Positions 5,966-5,989 of a stretch of 5,989 bases of DNA are shown here, piece after piece. The notes below the pieces were generated by a model. It saw only the letters and a program-made list of their open reading frames with translations. It searched no databases and was not told where the DNA came from. A program made the translations under genes and the position numbers. The stretch is from the NCBI GenBank assembly GCA_031270755.1, contig JAISWV010000229.1, forward strand, positions 1 to 5,989, given 5' to 3'. The stretch comes from Synergistaceae bacterium (GTDB lineage: Bacteria > Synergistota > Synergistia > Synergistales > Aminobacteriaceae). Positions within the stretch are counted from its first letter, which is position 1. Each line of letters begins with the position of its first letter.

Positions 5966-5989
5966 CTTACGGCGTCCACTAGTTTTGAC

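Overview
The window (5,989 bases) looks like part of an anaerobic bacterial catabolic locus built around a molybdenum enzyme of the pyrogallol:phloroglucinol transhydroxylase family. All five recognisable genes are on the + strand. In order they are: the 3' part of a TRAP-transporter small membrane subunit (dctQ type), a small unrecognised protein of 150 residues, the transhydroxylase-like molybdopterin large subunit, its three-cluster iron-sulfur partner with a C-terminal beta-barrel domain, and a MoeA-type molybdenum-insertion enzyme.

Layout. Bases 1-459 encode the truncated DctQ. Bases 481-512 form a GC-rich hairpin followed by four T's, resembling a Rho-independent terminator or attenuator. 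From 534 to 4567 the small protein, large subunit and iron-sulfur subunit are tightly packed: a 30-base gap, then an ATGA stop/start overlap. A 43-base gap separates the iron-sulfur gene from moeA (about 4611-5846). Bases 5847-5989 are AT-rich and hold no gene; a weak promoter-like pair there points rightward.

How the genes fit together. The TRAP component suggests uptake of an organic acid or aromatic acid. The large subunit carries the bis-MGD molybdenum site with the transhydroxylase residue set (His137, Asp167, Ser168, Trp169, Tyr398). The iron-sulfur subunit keeps exactly twelve canonical cluster cysteines, enough for three [4Fe-4S] clusters, the count known for transhydroxylase. MoeA inserts molybdate into molybdopterin and so supplies the cofactor. 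The first two packed genes start with TTG, each behind a strong Shine-Dalgarno sequence.

Organism. Coding GC is about 60% in the transhydroxylase genes (estimated by eye from sampled lines) and lower in moeA. Together with TRAP transport and an oxygen-sensitive aromatic enzyme, this suggests an anaerobe, for example a Desulfovibrio-like deltaproteobacterium, a Synergistetes member or an anaerobic Firmicute. The sequence does not let me decide. The most novel aspects are substrate-pocket differences from the characterised transhydroxylase, a basic C-terminal extension on the large subunit, and the small unknown protein. All comparisons with the Pelobacter acidigallici enzyme are from memory and not from a computed alignment.
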